From Bdellovibrio sp. NC01 (GTDB taxonomy: Bacteria; Bdellovibrionota; Bdellovibrionia; Bdellovibrionales; Bdellovibrionaceae): 64,000 nt of DNA. Of this stretch, positions 36,180 to 44,549 are shown one piece after another (position 1 is the first letter of the stretch; every line of letters starts with the position of its first letter). Made by a program: the position numbers and the translations under genes. The stretch spans positions 124,001 to 188,000 of the forward strand of contig NZ_CP030034.1 in assembly GCF_006874625.1 (NCBI RefSeq), given 5' to 3'. The notes beneath the pieces were generated by a model. It did not search any database. It was not told the origin of the DNA and saw nothing but the letters and a program-made list of their open reading frames with translations.

Positions 36180-37408
36180 TGGATAACTTGAACGCTCTTT
36201 TTGCAAAAGTACGTGAAGAATTCCCGGCGCTTACGCAAAAGGTGCATGGCAAACCATTGTCATATCTAGATAGCGGTGCAACGACGTTGAAGCCTAAGGC
36301 TGTCATCGATCGTATCACGCAATTCTATTCTTTCGAAACTTCCAACGTCCATCGTGGAGCCCATTACCTGGGTGACGTTGCGACACAAGGTTTCGAAGGG
36401 GCTCGTCACACAGTTGCGCATTTTTTGAATGCGAAAACGTCTGACGAAATTATTTTTGTTCGCGGCACCACTGAAGGCATGAATCTTATTGCACAAACTT
36501 TGGGTCTAACGACTTTGAAGGCGGGCGATGAAATTCTTATTACTGAAATGGAACATCACGCGAACATCGTGCCTTGGCAAATGATCGCTGAAGTAAAAGG
36601 TGCCACAGTCGTTGCGGCTGGAACTCTAGACAATGGCGAACTTGATGTTGAGGATTTCAAAAAGAAATTGAACTCTAAAACTAAAATCGTATCGTTCACT
36701 GCTTGCTCAAATGTTTTGGGCACAAATAACGATATGAAACTTTTGACGAAGCTTGCTCACGAAGTGGGTGCAAAAGTTGTGATTGATGGCGCGCAAATCG
36801 TGTCGCAAGCACCGGTTGATGTTCAAGCTATTGACTGTGATTTCTTTGTATTCTCTGCTCATAAAATTTTCGGACCATTCGGTTTCGGTGTCGTTTACGG
36901 AAAGAAAGAAATTCTTGAGCAATTGCCTCCTTATCAAGGTGGCGGCAGCATGATTTCTAAAGTAACGATTGCGAAAACGACTTACAACGACGTGCCCTTC
37001 CGTTTTGAAGCGGGAACTCCGCACGTTGAAGGCGCTGTCGGTTTGCATGCGGCGATTGATTTCACGAAACGCATCGGTCTTGATAAAATTCATCAATACG
37101 AAATGCAGCTTTTGAAATCAGCGACAGAAAAATTGTCGGCTATTCCAGACATTAAAATTATCGGAACGGCCGCGAATAAAGGTCCGATTTTGTCTTTCAA
37201 TCTGAAGGGTGCTCACCATTCGGACGTAGGACAGATTTTAGATCGTGAAGGTGTTGCAGTTCGCGCCGGTCACCATTGCTGTCAGCCGTTGATGGCTAGA
37301 TTTGGTGTTCCGGGCACAGTGCGCGCCTCTTTTTCAGTATATAATAACGAAGATGATATCAACGCCCTAGTAAAGGCCGTCGCGAAAGCACGGGAGATGC
37401 TACTATGA
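36179..37408 (+). CDS. sufS: Cysteine desulfurase SufS
   Basis: A 409-residue PLP enzyme. The PLP lysine is K229 in FSAHKIFGPFGFG; the catalytic cysteine is C367 in RAGHHCCQPLM (a second Cys follows). YLDSGATTLKP and VHRGAHYLG mark the N-terminus. It supplies sulfur from cysteine. No sufE or sufU is present in the operon; the activator must be encoded elsewhere or be the next gene's product. It overlaps the next gene by four bases. Confidence 0.97.
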   Translation: MDNLNALFAKVREEFPALTQKVHGKPLSYLDSGATTLKPKAVIDRITQFYSFETSNVHRGAHYLGDVATQGFEGARHTVAHFLNAKTSDEIIFVRGTTEGMNLIAQTLGLTTLKAGDEILITEMEHHANIVPWQMIAEVKGATVVAAGTLDNGELDVEDFKKKLNSKTKIVSFTACSNVLGTNNDMKLLTKLAHEVGAKVVIDGAQIVSQAPVDVQAIDCDFFVFSAHKIFGPFGFGVVYGKKEILEQLPPYQGGGSMISKVTIAKTTYNDVPFRFEAGTPHVEGAVGLHAAIDFTKRIGLDKIHQYEMQLLKSATEKLSAIPDIKIIGTAANKGPILSFNLKGAHHSDVGQILDREGVAVRAGHHCCQPLMARFGVPGTVRASFSVYNNEDDINALVKAVAKAREMLL

Positions 37409-37965
37409 GTACTCAAGATGTATTAATTCGCATTCAAGCGACACCGAACCCTAACGCATGGAAATTTGTGTTGGATCGTCCGGTGTTGAATGATGGTAAG
37501 GCAACTTATGCTGAACCCAAGGAAGCTGAACAAAGTGTTCTTGCTTCAAGTCTGTTCCAAGTTGAAGGTGTTCGTCAGGTTCACTTTTTTCAGAATGTCA
37601 TCACGATCACTCACAACTTTGATAGTGATCCTGAAGAGATTCAGAAAAATGTGTGCGCAGTTATTCAAACAAGAATGCCAGCGCATAATCCAAATCAAAC
37701 TCAAGCCGACGAAAAGAAATTGCGTCGTGCAAGTTTGCCACCTGAAGTTCAACGCATTGAAGAGATCTTGGACGACACTGTTCGCCCAGGTTTACAAGGC
37801 GACGGTGGTGACTTGGACGTGGTGAAGTACGAAGACAATAAGCTGTACGTATTTTATCAGGGTGCGTGTGGAACTTGTCCAAGTGCTACATCAGGCACGT
37901 TGATGGCGATTGAAGGTATCCTTCGCGATCAATTCAATCCTTCCATCGAAGTGATTCCTCTTTAA
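37405..37965 (+). CDS. nfu: Nfu-type Fe-S carrier protein (Nfu N-domain plus NifU C-domain)
   Basis: A 186-residue protein. The first half matches the Nfu N-terminal domain (IQATPNPNAWKFVLDRPV, SLFQVEGVRQVHFF), the second the NifU C-terminal domain with the cluster-binding CxxC in GACGTCPSATSGT and RPGLQGDGGDLDVV. It probably carries clusters from SufBCD to targets. It is the last gene of the operon; a terminator follows. Confidence 0.95.
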   Translation: MSTQDVLIRIQATPNPNAWKFVLDRPVLNDGKATYAEPKEAEQSVLASSLFQVEGVRQVHFFQNVITITHNFDSDPEEIQKNVCAVIQTRMPAHNPNQTQADEKKLRRASLPPEVQRIEEILDDTVRPGLQGDGGDLDVVKYEDNKLYVFYQGACGTCPSATSGTLMAIEGILRDQFNPSIEVIPL

Positions 37966-37990
37966 TCATTCAGTGAATTTTAAAAATAAA

Positions 37991-38018
37991 AACTCCGGTC
38001 AAAAGCCGGAGTTTTTTT
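37991..38018. terminator. Terminator of the suf operon
   Basis: Stem AACTCCGG / CCGGAGTT with loop TCAAAAG and T7. It lies between convergent operons and may act on both. Its arm is the same as the ACTCCGG arm of the hairpin at 23576. Confidence 0.9.
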
Positions 38019-38040
38019 GTTTTCAGCAATGAAGATTATT

Positions 38041-38607
38041 TTATTGGGATTGATAACTTCTGCGCCCGCGGAAAGTTTCAGTGCCCAGTTGTTCTTCGGC
38101 GGCGGCTTGCATCGCTGGTGCGACGGCTTCCCATGTCTCTTCTGGTTTGCTAACGACGACTGCGGATGCGCCGACTTGGATGTCTGATGCGATCGTTGAG
38201 CCTTGAAGTGAAACTAATTTCTGATCTTCTTTATTGAATCCAGTCACTACAATTTTAGTAACGGCAGTTTGTCCTACTTTCACGTCAGGGAAGCTATCGC
38301 TTAAAACTCCTTCGACAACGTGTACGCCTTCAGGCAAGTTCCATTGATAACGAACTTCACCTTGTGCGGATTGTTGCAAAGTGATTTTGCCAGTCAACGT
38401 CACCTCTTGGTCGCCGGATTTGGGAACTTCAGAAGCTTCGATTTTGACTTTCAAAGTCGCAAGATGCTTCGAAGCTTCTTGGGGAATCCATTTTGATTTG
38501 GTCGTGCCCGCCGGATTACGCTCTGGCTTCGTGTGCTTCATAAATGCAGCACCACTGACACCCACTAAAAATCCTGTGGCGATAATGACTAGCGTTCTTT
38601 TGCGCAT
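38041..38607 (-). CDS. Small exported/anchored protein, unknown function
   Basis: A 188-residue protein with one N-terminal hydrophobic segment (about residues 5-22) and a beta-rich region from residue 48 with alternating strands (VTLTGKITLQQSAQGEVRYQ, WNLPEGVHVVEG) resembling an immunoglobulin-like fold. The tail is Ala/Glu/Gln-rich. I recognise no family. Its start lies 19 bases inside the metalloprotease gene, so the two are cotranscribed and probably work together. Confidence 0.72.
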   Translation of the reverse strand: MRKRTLVIIATGFLVGVSGAAFMKHTKPERNPAGTTKSKWIPQEASKHLATLKVKIEASEVPKSGDQEVTLTGKITLQQSAQGEVRYQWNLPEGVHVVEGVLSDSFPDVKVGQTAVTKIVVTGFNKEDQKLVSLQGSTIASDIQVGASAVVVSKPEETWEAVAPAMQAAAEEQLGTETFRGRRSYQSQ

Positions 38608-40580
38608 AGGGTGATCCCATCTTTTTTAAGCGTGTAAGTCGCGGTGCCGTTCAAATTTGCAGAAGTTTTATTGTAAGCATTTACTTTGACGTTGATTACG
38701 TACCAGCCACTTGCAAGGCCGGCCATCGATACCGATTCAGTTGAGCTATCAAGCGAAGCGATTCTGCGACTTTCTTTGGCGATATAATCCGTCGTCGAAA
38801 TTTTTCCGCGATAATAATCTTCAAAGTACAAATAATCTTGGGGATAGACGATCAGATCCAAATCTAAATCGACGGCTCCAGCGCGCGCATAATCTAAGAC
38901 AAGATTTTCGCTTGTCGAAGCATTGTGGTAGTACAAGAAGAAGTCGTTATTATTCTGCTGATTGGATCTTGGAATGCTGGCAAACGATTGCTCTGTCGCA
39001 GCGTGAGTGAAGCCCCAAGAGCAAACCCCAGTCGCCACTGTGTCGATGTAAGCAGCGTACTCTGTTGTTACTTTTTTCTGACGTTCTTCAGTCAAAATAC
39101 TTGTCCATTTTGCATCTGGAGAGCCGACGTTAATGTTCAAAAGATAATTGAACAAGCCCATGTTTGCGATGGGATAGGTCGAAGATTTACGCAGACTTGA
39201 TGATGCAGGCATTGAACGGGTCGTGCCGCCAACTTTGTCTTCACCCGAGAACGTCTTCCAAATATTTTTAAACGAAATGCCGCCACCATATTTTGAAGTG
39301 CCATAGGCTTCCGTTGTTGCACGTGTTGATTTATACAATGTGCGCGAAATAGAAAGCTCGCGGAAAATACCTGTGTCTTCGGCATCAGCAGATGGATTGT
39401 CGACTGTGCTGCTATCACTTGGTAGCGCCGTTAAATTAAAAGCAATACTGATTGAACCAGTTGTATCGGAAGAGTTCGTATTGTAACCAACTGTATCTAA
39501 GTAAAAACGATCACGTGCATCTGCTGGCAAATGATCTTCAGATCCGACGTTCGCAGCACCTGTTAAGACCGCCGCTTGGAAGTAGTTCGCCCAGCCCTCG
39601 CTCCATGCTAAACGTGGATCGATGATGAAATTCCCGTTATGTGAACCACCTGGAGATCCGGTATTGCCATAACGATCTTCAAGGAAGTGCGCGTATTCAT
39701 GCAGAATGACGGAGTCATCGAAGTGATCGGTATCTGAAGCTTTCACGTCGCCATTCAGGCCGCCCAAAATATATAATTTGCCCGTGCCGACGCCATAGAA
39801 CGATAGAGCCGCGCCATCGTTTGAAAAATATGTGCGCGGATTAAATCCTTTTTTCCAATAGACCGTGACTTTATCCGCCACCCACCATTCGCTTTCAAGT
39901 GGGGAAGGCGAACCGCTGACTAAAGTGTCTTTGCCAATTTCGCGACGGATGTATTCATTGGCAAGTAAAACGTCGAACATGATGTTGAAAGCACCACCTT
40001 CAATTTTTGCAGAAATGTTTTCGTCAGCTTCGGCATAAACTGGCGTGGATCTTAAATCTAAAGTTCCAGTAGTGATGTCGCTCGCCGAAACGGTGAAGTC
40101 TTTTGAAATGGAGTAAGGTGCATTCGCATAGGTGTCTTCCAAAACGCTCACGCGAACATAGGAATTCAAAGCGCGTGAATAAACTTTCAAAGTATAGGTG
40201 CCCGCAGTTTTTGGCAGATTGAAATTGGCGTAGCCATTGGTGTCGGTTTCACCTTGTTGCACTTGCGCGCCACTGGAATTGAAAACGCGAAATTCAGCAA
40301 ATGGAATAGCAATGGCGCTATTCGCGGGGACAACTCCGCGCAGACCGCTACCGAGTGCATAAGGTGATGCTGAATTAAAAATCAAAGGGCGGTATAAAAA
40401 CTTTGCTGCCATTTGCACGGCAAGAGGATCACTTACTGGCGTCGCTGCTACTTTGTATTCTTCTTCGGAAGAGGCGGGACCACTTGACGCAAAATCCGCT
40501 GGCACCAGATTGTTACCACAACCGGAAAGTATGAATGTGAAGGCGGCGAATAAAGCCGCGAAATAACAGCGAATGAGCAT
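38589..40580 (-). CDS. Lipoprotein with zinc-metalloprotease motif
   Basis: A 663-residue protein with lipoprotein signal (lipobox LSGC, Cys at residue 21). After a carboxypeptidase-regulatory-like beta domain (AEFRVFNSSGAQVQQ, DTNGYANFNLPKTAGTYTL) comes HEYAHFLEDRYG at residues 294-298, the zinc site of the gluzincin kind, with WSEGWANYF about 35 residues later giving a third ligand. The C-terminal part resembles a prepeptidase-type beta domain (WYVINVKVNAYN). It should act at the outer membrane; its substrate is unknown. It is translationally linked to the 188-residue protein. Confidence 0.82.
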   Translation of the reverse strand: MLIRCYFAALFAAFTFILSGCGNNLVPADFASSGPASSEEEYKVAATPVSDPLAVQMAAKFLYRPLIFNSASPYALGSGLRGVVPANSAIAIPFAEFRVFNSSGAQVQQGETDTNGYANFNLPKTAGTYTLKVYSRALNSYVRVSVLEDTYANAPYSISKDFTVSASDITTGTLDLRSTPVYAEADENISAKIEGGAFNIMFDVLLANEYIRREIGKDTLVSGSPSPLESEWWVADKVTVYWKKGFNPRTYFSNDGAALSFYGVGTGKLYILGGLNGDVKASDTDHFDDSVILHEYAHFLEDRYGNTGSPGGSHNGNFIIDPRLAWSEGWANYFQAAVLTGAANVGSEDHLPADARDRFYLDTVGYNTNSSDTTGSISIAFNLTALPSDSSTVDNPSADAEDTGIFRELSISRTLYKSTRATTEAYGTSKYGGGISFKNIWKTFSGEDKVGGTTRSMPASSSLRKSSTYPIANMGLFNYLLNINVGSPDAKWTSILTEERQKKVTTEYAAYIDTVATGVCSWGFTHAATEQSFASIPRSNQQNNNDFFLYYHNASTSENLVLDYARAGAVDLDLDLIVYPQDYLYFEDYYRGKISTTDYIAKESRRIASLDSSTESVSMAGLASGWYVINVKVNAYNKTSANLNGTATYTLKKDGITLCAKER

Positions 40581-40751
40581 GAAAACTTATCGGCCCTGCG
40601 CTAAGGCTGCTCAATGCAATGCGGGTCCAATTGTAAAGGAATGTTTACTGCAAAGTGATCAAGTTATTTTCAGGACTGTCTCGTTATGAGAATCGATGAA
40701 ATTGAGATTGGAATTCAAAATTGGGAGACGAAAAACACAGAGGAGAAAATA

Positions 40752-40929
40752 AAAAAAAGGTCCGAAGGCCACTCTGAAACATAAACCTGTTTTAGCTAAG
40801 GTGGGTGACCATGATAGCGACTTTAGGCTTCTCAGTACGAGCTGAGCTTGCACACCATTGCCAGGGACAGTCCCCAAAAATATGCTTGTAAGGTTTAATT
40901 TCGATGAGCTTTACGCCGCCGAACCCTCT
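40752..40929 (-). ncRNA. ssrS: 6S RNA
   Basis: No reading frame explains this stretch. On the minus strand the segment GGTGTGCAAGCTCAG...CTGAGAAGCC followed by TAAAGTCGC and CACCTTAGC closely parallels the apical part of E. coli 6S RNA (GGTGAGCATGCTCGG...CGAGAAGCC, then TTAAAACTGCGAC and CACCTTGAACC). Ends pair: 40919-40929 with 40755-40765 form an 11-bp closing stem including G-U pairs, and 40891-40897 with 40782-40788 form a perfect 7-bp stem (TAAACCT/AGGTTTA). A run of eight T ends the gene. The size, about 178 nt, matches E. coli (184). 6S RNA binds the housekeeping RNA polymerase by imitating an open promoter. Confidence 0.88.
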
Positions 40930-40936
40930 AGACTTG

Positions 40937-40964
40937 ATTCTAGCAGAAACGATGAATCCGTCAA
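40937..40964 (-). promoter_or_regulatory. Sigma-70 promoter of the 6S RNA gene
   Basis: On the minus strand TTGACG (40959-40964), a 16-base spacer and TAGAAT (40937-40942). The 6S 5' end predicted from the closing stem, 40929, lies eight bases downstream, a proper distance for initiation. Confidence 0.78.
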
Positions 40965-41009
40965 TCGAACCGGACTCTTACTTTTCAGCAAAGTGCCGAT
41001 TAATTGATT

Positions 41010-41228
41010 ATGACGCCTCAAAAATTAGATTTTATTTTTCCTTTCGTCGTTTTTTTCTATGGACTGGTCATGGTGTTTGTGCTGGAAAACCCTTATCTGG
41101 CGCGTATCGGACAGGAACGCATGGGTGCGGCGTACGCTAATCTGTCTCGTCATAAAAACTTAGGATGGATGTGCTTCTTTGTCGGCGGTCTGTGGGCCGC
41201 GCAAAATATCTGGTACTCATCGCTCTGA
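41010..41228 (+). CDS. Small membrane protein, unknown function
   Basis: A 72-residue protein with two hydrophobic segments (about residues 8-27 and 54-70) separated by a basic loop with RIGQERMGAAYANL. ATG at 41010 is used; TTG at 41004 would add two residues. No good ribosome site is seen. It is divergent from the 6S RNA and 41 bases before xseA. I do not recognise a family. Confidence 0.6.
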   Translation: MTPQKLDFIFPFVVFFYGLVMVFVLENPYLARIGQERMGAAYANLSRHKNLGWMCFFVGGLWAAQNIWYSSL

Positions 41229-41243
41229 GCATTGACTCTTTAG

Positions 41244-41269
41244 CAGGTGCCCATTAGCTTTGGGCCCTG
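41244..41269 (+). promoter_or_regulatory. Hairpin directly before the xseA start
   Basis: Stem CAGG-T-GCCCA / TGGGC-CCTG with one bulged base, ending one base before the xseA ATG. There is no ribosome site for xseA, so translation may depend on this structure or on another factor. Confidence 0.4.
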
Positions 41270-42676
41270 ATGTCTGATACACCAAATCAACCTCTTCGCA
41301 AATCTGACTTTAGCGCTCAAATGACTTTGGGTGAAAATGCGTTGGCTGAAAAAGCGAACGAGCCGTCAGTACTTTCCGTCGAGCAGCTAAATGTTTATAT
41401 TAAGCAACTTCTTGAAGGACAAGTCGGTCAGGTTTGGGTGCGTGGTGAGCTTTCGAATTTTAAAGCGCACACGTCAGGTCATTTCTATTTTTCTTTAAAA
41501 GATTCTAAATCACAAATCACAGCAGTGATGTTCCGTGGCAATAATTCGCGTTTGAAGTTCAAACCGACAGACGGCATGGAAGTGATCGTTCGTGGTCGTA
41601 TCACAGTATACGAGCCGCGCGGTAACTATCAGTTGATGTGTGAGATGATGGAGCCAGTCGGTGCGGGAGCTTTGCAAAAAGCTTTCGAACAACTGAAGAC
41701 AAAATTGAAATCTGAAGGACTGTTTGAAGCATCTCGCAAACGTCCTTTGCCGACGTTCCCTCGTCATATCGCTATCGTGACGTCACCAACGGGCGCGGCA
41801 ATTCGCGATATTATGAACGTGCTTTCTCGCCGTGCGAAAACTATTCAGGTCACTGTCGTACCAACTATTGTACAAGGTGAAGCGGCGGCGCCACAGATTC
41901 GTGAAGCTCTTCGTAAAGCGATTGGTTTGCCCGAGGTTGATGTCATCATCGTTGGCCGTGGTGGCGGTTCGATTGAAGATATGTGGTGTTTCAACGACGA
42001 AGCGTTGGCCCGTCAAATTGCGGCAAGTCCGATTCCGATTGTATCGGCTGTGGGTCACGAAATTGATTTTACTATTGCTGACTTCGTTGCGGATCTTCGT
42101 GCACCGACACCATCGGCTGCGGCGGAATTGGTTGCGAAAAGCACTTCAGAACTTGCTAACAAAGTGAAATCTGCAGAGCGTATGCTTTATCTTTCTTTTG
42201 AAAAGAAGATGAAGTACTTGCGTGAAAAAATGTTGGGATTGTCGAAACGCTTGGTCGATCCACAACGTCGCTTACAAGATTTGGAATTGCGTAATGATGA
42301 TTTGCTGACTCGTTTAGAGTTGGCGATGTCACGTTTGATTTCTGTGCGTTCACACAAAGTGGAATTGCTTAGTGAAAAACTAGGTAGTCCGCAAGATTTG
42401 ATTGAGCGTCGCAAAAAAGAATTGGAATACTTTTCGTCGCGTTCAGAAAAAGCATTGTTGTTCGCGATTGAAAAGAAAAAAGCTCGTATGGGTCGCTTGA
42501 TGGGTATCCTTGATAGCTTAAGCCCCTTGAAAGTCGTAGAGCGCGGCTATTCTATCGTAACTAAAGACTCAGAAGTTATTAAATCAGCACGTCAGGTGAA
42601 GAAGGGCGATAAGCTTGATATTCGTTTGGCGCAGGGATCACTGACCGCTGTTGTTGACAGCGTGAAGGAGGATTAA
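41270..42676 (+). CDS. xseA: Exodeoxyribonuclease VII large subunit
   Basis: A 468-residue protein. After an unusual 30-residue N-terminal extension, the OB domain begins (SVEQLNVYIKQLLEGQ, VWVRGELSNFKAHTSGHFYF), followed by the catalytic domain (PRHIAIVTSPTGAAIRDI, DVIIVGRGGGSIEDMWCFND, PIVSAVGHEIDFTIADFVAD, RAPTPSAAAEL) and a long helical tail ending LKVVERGYSIVT. It degrades single-stranded DNA with XseB, whose start overlaps its stop by one base. Confidence 0.96.
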   Translation: MSDTPNQPLRKSDFSAQMTLGENALAEKANEPSVLSVEQLNVYIKQLLEGQVGQVWVRGELSNFKAHTSGHFYFSLKDSKSQITAVMFRGNNSRLKFKPTDGMEVIVRGRITVYEPRGNYQLMCEMMEPVGAGALQKAFEQLKTKLKSEGLFEASRKRPLPTFPRHIAIVTSPTGAAIRDIMNVLSRRAKTIQVTVVPTIVQGEAAAPQIREALRKAIGLPEVDVIIVGRGGGSIEDMWCFNDEALARQIAASPIPIVSAVGHEIDFTIADFVADLRAPTPSAAAELVAKSTSELANKVKSAERMLYLSFEKKMKYLREKMLGLSKRLVDPQRRLQDLELRNDDLLTRLELAMSRLISVRSHKVELLSEKLGSPQDLIERRKKELEYFSSRSEKALLFAIEKKKARMGRLMGILDSLSPLKVVERGYSIVTKDSEVIKSARQVKKGDKLDIRLAQGSLTAVVDSVKED

Positions 42677-42900
42677 TGGATTTTGAAAAAAAATTGGGCC
42701 GTCTTGAAGAGATCGTTCAAAAAATGGAAAAGGGCGATTTGGCTCTTGAAGACTCATTGAAGCTTTTTGAAGAAGGCGTAAAACTTTCTCGTGAATGTCA
42801 TGCAAGATTGAACGAAGCGGAAGCGAAAGTGAAAATCTTGATGAGTGTCGATGCTAACGGCAATCCTGTGACGAAAGACTTCACGCCAGAGGAAAACTAG
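42676..42900 (+). CDS. xseB: Exodeoxyribonuclease VII small subunit
   Basis: A 74-residue protein of normal XseB length with the family pattern DFEKKLGRLEEIVQKMEKGD, LALEDSLKLFEEGVKLS and a final acidic tail. It binds the XseA C-terminal helices. Confidence 0.95.
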   Translation: MDFEKKLGRLEEIVQKMEKGDLALEDSLKLFEEGVKLSRECHARLNEAEAKVKILMSVDANGNPVTKDFTPEEN

Positions 42901-42902
42901 TT

Positions 42903-43772
42903 TTGGATTTTGCAATTCAGCTTGAACAAGAGATGGCTTTGAAAGTGCAAACTGTGAATCAGTTTGTGGAAAAATATCTTTCAGAGATGGAATTGCCAAA
43001 AGGTTCTGCGATTGCAGAGCTTCGCAAGTCGATGCTGTATTCAGCAACGAATGGTGGAAAACGTTTCCGTCCGGTGCTGTCTTTGTTGGTCGCTGAACTG
43101 TTCGGTTGTGCGCAAGAGCGCATCTTGCCTTTCGCTGCGGCTGTCGAATTCATTCATACTTATTCTTTAATTCATGACGATTTGCCATGCATGGATAACG
43201 ATGACATGCGCAGAGGTAAACCCACGAACCATAAAGTTTTCGGCGAAGACTTTGCCTTGCTTGCGGGTGATGCGTTGTTGACGGAAGCATTCATGGTGAT
43301 TGCTCGTAACTACAGCGATAACGGTTTTCTTATCGGTCGTTTAACAGAGTTATTGTCGGAAGCGGCAGGCATTCGTGGCATGGTCGGTGGCCAAGCTATT
43401 GATTTACGTGCGGGCGAAAAGCAAATGAGCGTCGAAGAGCTGACGCATTTACACGTTTTAAAAACAGGTGCTTTGATTCGTGTTGCGGTTGAAGGTGCGG
43501 CTGTGATTGCCGGTGCCAAACCATCTGACATTGAATCGCTTAAAAAATTCGGTGAAGGTTTAGGACTTGCATTCCAAGTCGCTGACGATGTTTTGGATCA
43601 CGGTGAAAAGGATCAAGATATTCGTAGCTTCACAGGTGTTTTGGGTCTTGATGGCACAAAAGATTATCTTAAAAAAATCAGTGATTCGACAACGGCTGAA
43701 CTTCACAAAGTTTCTGGTGATGCGCCGATGTTAGAATATCTCATCAGTTTCAATCTGAACCGTCAGGTGTAG
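42903..43772 (+). CDS. ispA: Polyprenyl (farnesyl) diphosphate synthase IspA
   Basis: A 289-residue prenyltransferase. First Asp-rich motif DDLPCMDNDDMRRGKPTNHK, then GDALLTEAF, GMVGGQAIDLRAG, KTGALIR, and the second Asp-rich motif FQVADDVLD. It condenses isopentenyl diphosphate to farnesyl diphosphate, the precursor of the undecaprenyl carrier. TTG start at 42903, three bases after xseB. The xseA-xseB-ispA order is widely conserved. Confidence 0.94.
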   Translation: MDFAIQLEQEMALKVQTVNQFVEKYLSEMELPKGSAIAELRKSMLYSATNGGKRFRPVLSLLVAELFGCAQERILPFAAAVEFIHTYSLIHDDLPCMDNDDMRRGKPTNHKVFGEDFALLAGDALLTEAFMVIARNYSDNGFLIGRLTELLSEAAGIRGMVGGQAIDLRAGEKQMSVEELTHLHVLKTGALIRVAVEGAAVIAGAKPSDIESLKKFGEGLGLAFQVADDVLDHGEKDQDIRSFTGVLGLDGTKDYLKKISDSTTAELHKVSGDAPMLEYLISFNLNRQV

Positions 43773-43775
43773 AAG

Positions 43776-44549
43776 ATGGGAAAGACTCGCTTAGATGTCT
43801 ATCTTGTGGAAAAAGGTTTTGCGCAATCGCGAACTCACGCCCAAGAGTTGATCGAAGCGGGTCAGGTTTTTCTTAACGAAGGTTCTAATAAAAAAGTTTT
43901 AAAAAAATCGAGTTTCTCTGTGGATGCGAACTTTGACGGAAAAATCACTGTCGAGTTGGGCCCCGCAAATCGTTACGTTTCGCGCGGCGGTTTGAAGCTT
44001 GAAGGTGCTTTGAAGCACGTCGGTCTTTCTGTTCAAGGACTGAAAGCGTTGGATGTTGGTATTTCCACAGGTGGCTTTACCGATTGTTTATTGCAAAGCG
44101 GTGCTGAATTCGTTTTGGGCGTTGATGTCGGTCACGGACAAGTCAGCCTGATGTTAAAAGATCATCCGCGCCTTAAAGTGCTTGAAGGGATCAACGCGCG
44201 TGCTCTTTCTTCAGAGGAAAAGGTCCTTGCTTTGACGCCACCAGAAAAGTTCGACTTGATCGTCATGGACGTGTCGTTTATTTCGATTGAACTCATCATT
44301 CCTGAGCTTGCGTCATTCTTGAAACCCACTGGCCATTTGTTGAGTCTTGTGAAGCCGCAATTTGAAGTCGGCGTTGACGGACTTTCTAAGGGTGGTATCG
44401 TCAAGGATGTTTCTTTATATCCAAAAGTCGAAGAGAAAATAAAATCCTGCTGCCAACAGCACCATTTTGAAGTGAAGGATTATTTTGCATCGTCCATCGA
44501 AGGAAAGGATGGCAACCATGAGTTTTTTGTTTTCGCGAAAAAGTCTTAG
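43776..44549 (+). CDS. tlyA: TlyA-type rRNA 2'-O-methyltransferase
   Basis: A 257-residue protein: S4 RNA-binding domain (TRLDVYLVEKGFAQSRTHA, QELIEAGQVFLN), then the FtsJ-like methyltransferase with YVSRGGLKLEGAL, the SAM loop LDVGISTGGFTDCLLQ, DLIVMDVSFISIEL and LVKPQFEVG. TlyA modifies 16S and 23S rRNA cytidines and was once called hemolysin. The usual dxs between ispA and tlyA is absent. Its end overlaps the patatin-like gene by about 30 bases. Confidence 0.92.
   Translation: MGKTRLDVYLVEKGFAQSRTHAQELIEAGQVFLNEGSNKKVLKKSSFSVDANFDGKITVELGPANRYVSRGGLKLEGALKHVGLSVQGLKALDVGISTGGFTDCLLQSGAEFVLGVDVGHGQVSLMLKDHPRLKVLEGINARALSSEEKVLALTPPEKFDLIVMDVSFISIELIIPELASFLKPTGHLLSLVKPQFEVGVDGLSKGGIVKDVSLYPKVEEKIKSCCQQHHFEVKDYFASSIEGKDGNHEFFVFAKKS

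Noticed and set aside
40659-40877. 72-codon minus-strand ORF
   Set aside because: It lies across the 6S RNA and its T-run; the translation has no family resemblance and the start has no ribosome site.
40904-41140. 78-codon plus-strand ORF
   Set aside because: It crosses the 6S promoter and is out of frame with the more plausible small membrane protein at 41010.
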